8,213 bases of DNA from Chloroflexota bacterium (GTDB lineage Bacteria > Chloroflexota > Dehalococcoidia > Lucifugimonadales > Lucifugimonadaceae): positions 1-8,213 of the forward strand of contig PAOV01000009.1 in assembly GCA_002708145.1 (NCBI GenBank). The letters run 5' to 3'. The first letter of the stretch is position 1. Each line of letters starts with the position of its first letter. The notes below the pieces were generated by a model. It saw only the letters and a list, made by a program, of their open reading frames with translations, did no database searches and had not been told where the DNA came from. A program made the translations under genes and the position numbers. Positions 6,112-8,213 of the stretch are shown here, in pieces.

Positions 6112-7410
6112 TTACTTCATTTCTGAAAAAATAGGCTCTAATTTTTTTCTTTCTGATAAACTTTCAGCATCATCATTCTTTTTTGTTATTGGACTTTTCT
6201 CTTCTGGGTCTTCATCTAAGTCAAACATTTCTCCTGTTTCGTATAGTTTCCATTTTTTTGATCTAAGAAACCGTGAATATGTCGTATTTCTTGGTGTCAT
6301 AGGTTCAAAATGGAAAAATACCCAATCCCTAGGATTTCCTTTTTCTCCCAACAATTGAGGTAGAAAACTTCTTCCATCAATTATAAAATCATTGTCATTT
6401 TTAATTTCAGCTATTTCAAGTATAGTAGGTAAAATATCTACAGAATCAATCAAATCTTTTGATATCATTCCTTTACTTATTTTCCCATCCCACTGGCACA
6501 TCATAGGAACATGTGTACCTCTATCATTAGTTAGTCCTTTGCCGCCGCAAACTTGAGTATGTTTATGCATCATAGAGCAAACTTCAATTGGGGTACCATT
6601 ATCACCGAGATAAATTATTATAGTATTTTCAGATATTCCAGCGCTTTTCACTTTTTCGATAATTTTCCCAACTATTTTATCGTGATATTCGACCATGTCT
6701 TTATAGTATTTTGGGTCATCGTCCCAACCTTCAAGTTCCTCAAAAGTTCTTCCCCCTAGAGTTTTATTAGAAGGAGGTTCAAAATCTTCAAAATCTTCAC
6801 TATCAGGTGTGGGTTCTAAAGGTCGATGTGTTAGTGCCATTGGAAAATAAACAAAGAAAGGCTCTTTTTTATTTTCTTCAATAAAATTATTTATAAAATC
6901 AGCAAATATATCCTCACCATATTTTCCATCAGTTTCTTTGAGGAAATTACCGTTTTCAAAAATTACCGGATCTTTATATCTAGATCCCTTATCTTCTGTA
7001 TGATGAGCATGCCATACACAATATTCATCAAACCCAGAATCTTCAATTTTTTGTCCTTTAGATCGTAAATTTAGACCATCTTCATCTATTGGAAAGTAGG
7101 AGTAAAGTTGCCATTTGCCTGCAATACATGTTTTGTAACCATTTTTAGAAAAAATATGTCCAAAGGTTTTTTCTTTTGGAGCCATAGTTCCAAATCCAAT
7201 ATAATTTCTAAAATTATATTTACCAGTCATAAGTTGTAGTCTAGTTGGAGTGCATAAGGGCTGCACATGTGCATTCTCAAATCTGACTCCATTTTTTGCA
7301 ATTGAATCGATATTTGGTGTTTTATATGAAGTTCCACCGTTTGATTCAATAACTTCATAACCAAGATCATCAGACATTATTACAATTACGTTTGGCTTCA
7401 CTTTTTCCAT
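6112..7410 (-). CDS. Type I (formylglycine) sulfatase, no signal peptide
   Basis: This 432-residue protein belongs to the sulfatase/alkaline phosphatase superfamily and should hydrolyse a sulfate ester. The strand NVIVIMSDDLGY supplies metal-binding Asp14 and Asp15. Cys53 in CTPTR (53-57), followed by MTGKY, is the signature converted to formylglycine by a maturase that is not in this window. Other expected residues are Lys99 in AGKWQL, His195 in THRP, Asp270-Asn271 in GDNG and Lys291 in GGKG. Gln101 occupies the place where many arylsulfatases have His (GKWHL). The protein begins directly with the first core strand and has no signal peptide or lipobox, so it should stay in the cytoplasm and act on a small or imported substrate; the substrate cannot be told. 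An acidic insertion at about 203-232 is conspicuous. AGGAGA at 7416-7421 is a good ribosome binding site. The gene follows the GNAT gene by 42 bases, probably in one operon, and converges on the SDR gene. Confidence 0.9.
   Translation of the reverse strand: MEKVKPNVIVIMSDDLGYEVIESNGGTSYKTPNIDSIAKNGVRFENAHVQPLCTPTRLQLMTGKYNFRNYIGFGTMAPKEKTFGHIFSKNGYKTCIAGKWQLYSYFPIDEDGLNLRSKGQKIEDSGFDEYCVWHAHHTEDKGSRYKDPVIFENGNFLKETDGKYGEDIFADFINNFIEENKKEPFFVYFPMALTHRPLEPTPDSEDFEDFEPPSNKTLGGRTFEELEGWDDDPKYYKDMVEYHDKIVGKIIEKVKSAGISENTIIIYLGDNGTPIEVCSMMHKHTQVCGGKGLTNDRGTHVPMMCQWDGKISKGMISKDLIDSVDILPTILEIAEIKNDNDFIIDGRSFLPQLLGEKGNPRDWVFFHFEPMTPRNTTYSRFLRSKKWKLYETGEMFDLDEDPEEKSPITKKNDDAESLSERKKLEPIFSEMK
6126..6147 (+). 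terminator. Possible weak terminator hairpin inside the end of the sulfatase gene
   Basis: Fifteen bases past the SDR stop, AAAAAAT (6126-6132) can pair with ATTTTTT (6141-6147). It is extended by AG/CT with one bulged A, giving a loop of about 3 bases, and the T run continues to 6148. The stem is almost entirely A-T and overlaps the T tract, so it is weak. It is the only hairpin with a T run that I see where the convergent genes end. It lies within the sulfatase coding region. Confidence 0.22.
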
Positions 7411-7452
7411 TTTCTTCTCCTGATTACTTTTATTCTCAAAACAACAATCTTA

Positions 7453-8052
7453 TCACTTTATATTTATAATTTCCCAATCTTTTCTCCATATCTCCATATA
7501 TATAAATTCACTATTTTCTTTTGTAATATTTTTAATTTTTTTGAACCCGCATTTTTGAAAGGATTTTTGAGCCCTGATATTATCTACTAATGTATGAAGA
7601 TAAATATGGTTAATGTTTTTATTATTGAAGAAATAACCGACCGCATTTTTCATTGCATCAGAGCCATATCCATTATTCCAGTATTCTTTATTCCCAATCA
7701 TAATCCCAAATTCAGCTTGAAGTGTTCTAGTATTAATATCGTAAAACATGCAATTTCCTATATGTTTTCCATGAAGTGTATCAATAGCCATTCTTAAAGA
7801 GTTCAAGTTGGGAAATTTAACATCTTCTTTATGATATTTGAGGAATTCTTTATAACTAAGATTAATGGGTTTGGTAGCATCTAGATTTGATAGTTCATTG
7901 TCAAGTCGCCAATTATAGTCATTATTAGCATCTTCGATTTTTTTCGATCTTAATTGTGTAAACTTTCCTTTAATAAAAATTTCATCATTTTTTACATTAT
8001 AATCATCATTTTCATCATTTTTTGAAAATGGCCAAAACTTTTCCCAAGACAT
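7453..8052 (-). CDS. GNAT family N-acetyltransferase, RimJ/RimL-like
   Basis: This 199-residue protein should transfer an acetyl group from acetyl-CoA to an amine. The core runs from about residue 25 (IFIKGKFTQLR) to 195. The acetyl-CoA-binding loop is YWNNGYGSDAM at 124-134, the family's YWGKGYGTEA, and NIRAQKSFQKCGF at 158-170 is the typical motif B end. The pattern is that of RimJ/RimL-type enzymes, which acetylate protein N-termini, but the same fold also modifies small molecules and antibiotics, so the substrate is open. The first 24 residues are an extra, Trp/Phe- then Asn/Asp-rich stretch with KNDE repeated at 11-14 and 21-24. The ATG at 8052 lies 38 bases inside the upstream Nudix gene, has no Shine-Dalgarno sequence, and no other ATG, GTG or TTG is in frame before the core. 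Translation is probably coupled to the Nudix gene. Confidence 0.85.
   Translation of the reverse strand: MSWEKFWPFSKNDENDDYNVKNDEIFIKGKFTQLRSKKIEDANNDYNWRLDNELSNLDATKPINLSYKEFLKYHKEDVKFPNLNSLRMAIDTLHGKHIGNCMFYDINTRTLQAEFGIMIGNKEYWNNGYGSDAMKNAVGYFFNNKNINHIYLHTLVDNIRAQKSFQKCGFKKIKNITKENSEFIYMEIWRKDWEIINIK
7980..8023 (-). repeat. 14-base direct repeat, 30 bases apart, in the GNAT N-terminal extension
   Basis: The plus-strand bases TTTCATCATTTTTT occur exactly at 7980-7993 and again at 8010-8023, with a shorter related TCATCATTTT at 8003-8012 between them. The 30-base offset keeps the frame and yields KNDE twice in the GNAT protein. The right copy also contains the stop codon of the overlapping Nudix frame. 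It may be a small slippage duplication or simple low-complexity sequence. Confidence 0.6.
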
Positions 8053-8213
8053 CTTTTTCGTTCTTATGTGTTATTTTTTTTCTTGCTTTGTTTATTTCTA
8101 TCCATTCTACACTATCAAACTCATCGTCATGACTAGAAAAATCTCCAGACAAATACTCCATCAGATACCAGTGAACTGTTTTTTTATAGATTAGTATATT
8201 TTCATTATTGATT
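8015..8213 (-). CDS. Probable Nudix hydrolase, C-terminal part only (N-terminus beyond window edge)
   Basis: On the minus strand an open frame enters at the window edge (first full codon at 8212) and runs 65 residues to TGA at 8017-8015. The residues KKTVHWYLMEYLSGD, then HDDEFDSVEWIEI and finally ENEKDVLGK-like HKNEKDVLGK, follow the usual C-terminal half of MutT/Nudix proteins (KTVHYFLM, HD-E--EVRW, a late helix with NE-EVL). These enzymes hydrolyse nucleoside diphosphates linked to other groups. The Nudix box itself, with the metal-binding glutamates, would lie outside the window, so activity and substrate cannot be assessed. The last 38 bases overlap the start of the GNAT gene in another frame, and the two genes are probably in one operon with the sulfatase. 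No promoter for this leftward unit is visible in the window. Confidence 0.75.
   Translation of the reverse strand, partial: INNENILIYKKTVHWYLMEYLSGDFSSHDDEFDSVEWIEINKARKKITHKNEKDVLGKVLAIFKK

Noticed and set aside
6553..6759. Plus-strand open frame inside the sulfatase gene
   Set aside because: Antisense to the conserved metal-site region of the sulfatase; His/Phe-rich product without family resemblance.
7594..7797. Plus-strand open frame inside the GNAT gene
   Set aside because: Antisense to the acetyl-CoA-binding motif; no ribosome binding site.
1..8213. A defence island, CRISPR array, toxin-antitoxin pair or insertion sequence
   Set aside because: No regularly spaced repeats, transposase, nuclease cassette or toxin-like small gene pair is visible; the SF1 helicase is a full-length housekeeping PcrA with its C-terminal domain, not a defence helicase.

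Overview
This is a strongly A+T-rich, densely packed piece of bacterial chromosome without any visible mobile element, phage gene, CRISPR array or rRNA. The gene content is mostly ordinary. The lineage cannot be fixed from the window. My best guess is a free-living, possibly marine, low-GC bacterium, with Chloroflexota (SAR202-like Dehalococcoidia) as first candidate. The reasons are the stand-alone P-loop/DRTGG protein, the form of the PcrA helicase, the tRNA-Phe sequence, and the combination of a sulfatase with a short-chain dehydrogenase fusion. This placement is inference from remembered family patterns, not a search result.

Layout. The left edge cuts a tRNA-Phe(GAA) gene that reads leftwards (1-63). 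A 190-base divergent spacer holds plausible promoters for both directions. From 254 to 6110 five genes read rightwards with gaps of 7, 20, 34 and 18 bases, so they look like one transcription unit: a P-loop/DRTGG-domain protein, a small single-pass membrane protein of unknown function, the UvrD/PcrA-type DNA helicase (GTG start), a small four-helix membrane protein of unknown function, and a 579-residue protein made of two short-chain dehydrogenase/reductase (SDR) domains. The first SDR domain has lost most of its cofactor and catalytic residues, while the second looks intact and resembles the dehydrogenase part of peroxisomal multifunctional enzyme type 2 (MFE-2/HSD17B4).

From the right edge three genes read leftwards: the C-terminal end of a probable Nudix hydrolase (cut by the window edge), a RimJ/RimL-like GNAT acetyltransferase whose start lies 38 bases inside the Nudix gene, and a type I sulfatase without a signal peptide. 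The sulfatase and the SDR fusion converge tail to tail with a single base between their stop codons.

I see no shared pathway linking all the genes. PcrA is a housekeeping repair and replication helicase. The SDR fusion probably acts on a hydroxyacyl-CoA or similar alcohol, and the sulfatase on a small intracellular sulfate ester. I did not find a convincing new defence or mobile system. The points most worth a second look are the half-degenerate SDR fusion, the Nudix/GNAT overlap with its low-complexity extension, the cytoplasmic sulfatase, and the two unidentified membrane proteins on either side of pcrA.
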